Below are positions 62,858 through 64,000 of a stretch of 64,000 bases of DNA, one piece after another. Positions within the stretch are counted from its first letter, which is position 1; each line of letters starts with the position of its first letter. Made by a program: the position numbers and the translations under genes. The stretch is from Nemertoderma westbladi (taxonomy: Eukaryota; Xenacoelomorpha; Nemertodermatida; Nemertodermatidae): assembly GCA_032718475.1 (NCBI GenBank), contig JAUCBJ010000090.1, forward strand, positions 1 to 64,000. The letters run 5' to 3'. Below the pieces are notes generated by a model. That model was not told the origin of the DNA. It ran no database searches and saw nothing but the letters and a program-made list of their open reading frames with translations.

Positions 62858-64000
62858 GTTGGAGGACGCCTCACTAACGCTCCCATCTCCAGGGATACTA
62901 TGTTCCCCATATTAATATTTGATCCCGAGATTCAAACCAAGTTGATTGGGATGTTCATTACCGACTCTATCACACCGGGAGAGAACACATATTAAGCGAG
63001 ATTAGAATGCGTTATCTTGTTCACCATTGTGCGGCCCTCAACCAGATGCTACGAAACTGTATACGTTGCAAAAGGATTTATAGCAAACCAATGACGCAAC
63101 TGGAAGTGGTGCTCCCGAAGGAAAGAGTTGACTGTTATCAGCCCCCATTCACCCACACTGGTGTGGATCTCTTCGGCCCCTTTGAAGTTAAGCGTGCCCG
63201 CTCGATAGTAAAACGGTGGTGCGTCATCTTCGTTTGCATGACTTTTTGAGCAGTCTACCTGGATATGGTTAACGACATGTCGATGAAAAGCTTTATCCTT
63301 TGCCTCCGGAGACAGATCGGTAGATTTAGCACTAGCTGGACCATGAGGTCCAACCAAGGGACTAACTTCATAGGCGCCAACAAAGAAATCTCCAAATTCA
63401 TTACAGATTGGAACGATCACCAGCTCGAAGAACATCTTAAAGTGTCGGCATCCACATGGACATTCAATGCCGTCGACGTGCCCTGGTGGGGCGGAAGGTG
63501 GGATTAAAAGCACAAAGGTCGCGTTCCATCACATCATCCCATGTAAGGCTTATTTAACCGACGAACTACTCAGAACTATTTTGGAGGAGATATCAAGTTA
63601 CTTGAATGATAGACCCCTCTTACCTAATTCATCGAATCCACAAGCCATGGAACCCCTCACACTGTCCCATTTCCTACTAAGAAAACCCGTAACAATGCTG
63701 CCCTAATCCGATCCACAGGATGGTAATGAACTGTTGAGACTTACTTGCCATATGATGCAACTACTATCTCAGCGATTCGCTACACATTTCGAAAGATACT
63801 ATTTACCTTCAGTCCAGCTCAGGATCAAATGGTTTTCCAAGAAGGAAAATGTATCAGTTGGCGATATAGTACTTTTAGTGGATCCGGACCAACCTAGAAA
63901 GAACTGGGAAATGGGCTGTATAACAGAAATTGATACAGGTAACAATGACTTGGTACACTCAGTTGAACTGGCTATTTGGAGAGCTACACCCAAACCCAAA
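62858..64000 (+). pseudogene. Element D integrase, broken and truncated
   Basis: Zinc-finger half: CIRCKR near 63058. Core in pieces: THTGVDLFGPFEVKRARS (first Asp), a TGA at 63247 before AVYLDMV, then MRSNQGTNFIGANKEI. The corresponding block in element C is YSDNGTNF, so the second catalytic Asp appears changed to Asn. Then come VPWWGGRWD (the APHWGG.WE region), EEISSYLNDRPLLPNSSNPQ, MEPLTLSHFLLRKP and a VGDIVLLVDPDQPRKNWEMG DUF5641-like tail at the window end. Inactive. Confidence 0.78.

Larger units (their letters stand above)
57641..64000 (+). mobile_element. BEL/Pao retrotransposon D, degenerate, truncated by the window end
   Basis: Plus-strand pol of a third BEL element, related to but distinct from C: protease (57670-58200), RT (60850-61830), RNase H (61840-62300), integrase (63007-64000). 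gag and the 5' LTR are missing or unrecognisable, and the 3' end lies beyond the window. Interrupted at 58477-60515 by a DNA transposon fragment. Many stops and frameshifts. Confidence 0.85.

Overview
The window looks like nuclear DNA of an invertebrate animal, species not identifiable from sequence alone. It is AT-rich and has almost no open host coding sequence. It is packed with metazoan-type retrotransposons (RTE-like LINEs and BEL/Pao LTR elements), a tRNA-derived SINE, tandem satellites and a single-exon membrane-protein gene with PPxY motifs. Nothing bacterial (operons, ribosome binding sites, IS elements, CRISPR) was seen.

Layout. 0-4.4 kb: AT-rich repeats, a worn LINE fossil and a tRNA-derived SINE. 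5.7-8.4 kb: a minus-strand LINE next to a zinc-knuckle fossil of a BEL-type Gag. 8.7-10.4 kb: a ~160-bp satellite. 10.4-12.9 kb: two copies of a second LINE, head to head, forming a ~1-kb inverted repeat. 14.6-18.3 kb: a 37-bp minisatellite with higher-order structure. 19.7-34.7 kb: a three-level nest. A LINE (19726-20399 plus 33859-34709) is split by LTR element A (20400-33853, minus, target duplication TACCT), which is split by related LTR element B (24762-31758, plus, target duplication ACCCC). A and B carry gag (A also a protease remnant), but no reverse transcriptase or integrase. 36.0-37.9 kb: an unrecognised minus-strand gene or gene remnant. 38.7-51.2 kb: BEL/Pao element C, with long terminal repeats, gag, protease, RT, RNase H and integrase (all with breaks), then a 606-codon open frame after pol that is not a standard BEL gene. 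53.7-54.9 kb: a 23-bp minisatellite. 56.2 kb: a foldback/MITE hairpin. 56.6-57.3 kb: the best host gene candidate, a small type I membrane protein. 57.6-64.0 kb: BEL/Pao element D (degenerate, runs off the window), interrupted by a TTAA-targeting DNA transposon fragment.

How the parts relate. A and B are one family: same polypurine tract, same LTR termini (TGTRA...TCACA), an equivalent hairpin near the LTR start, and a matching Gag with a long poly-G run at the same place. They probably depended on a full element elsewhere for RT and integrase. C is the most complete element and the most interesting: it has an extra post-pol gene, UUCG-type hairpins repeated in its LTR, and a ~24-nt motif that recurs in leader and coding DNA in different reading frames. 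Several in-frame stops in A, C and D are TGA where CGA is plausible, as expected from decay of methylated CpG.
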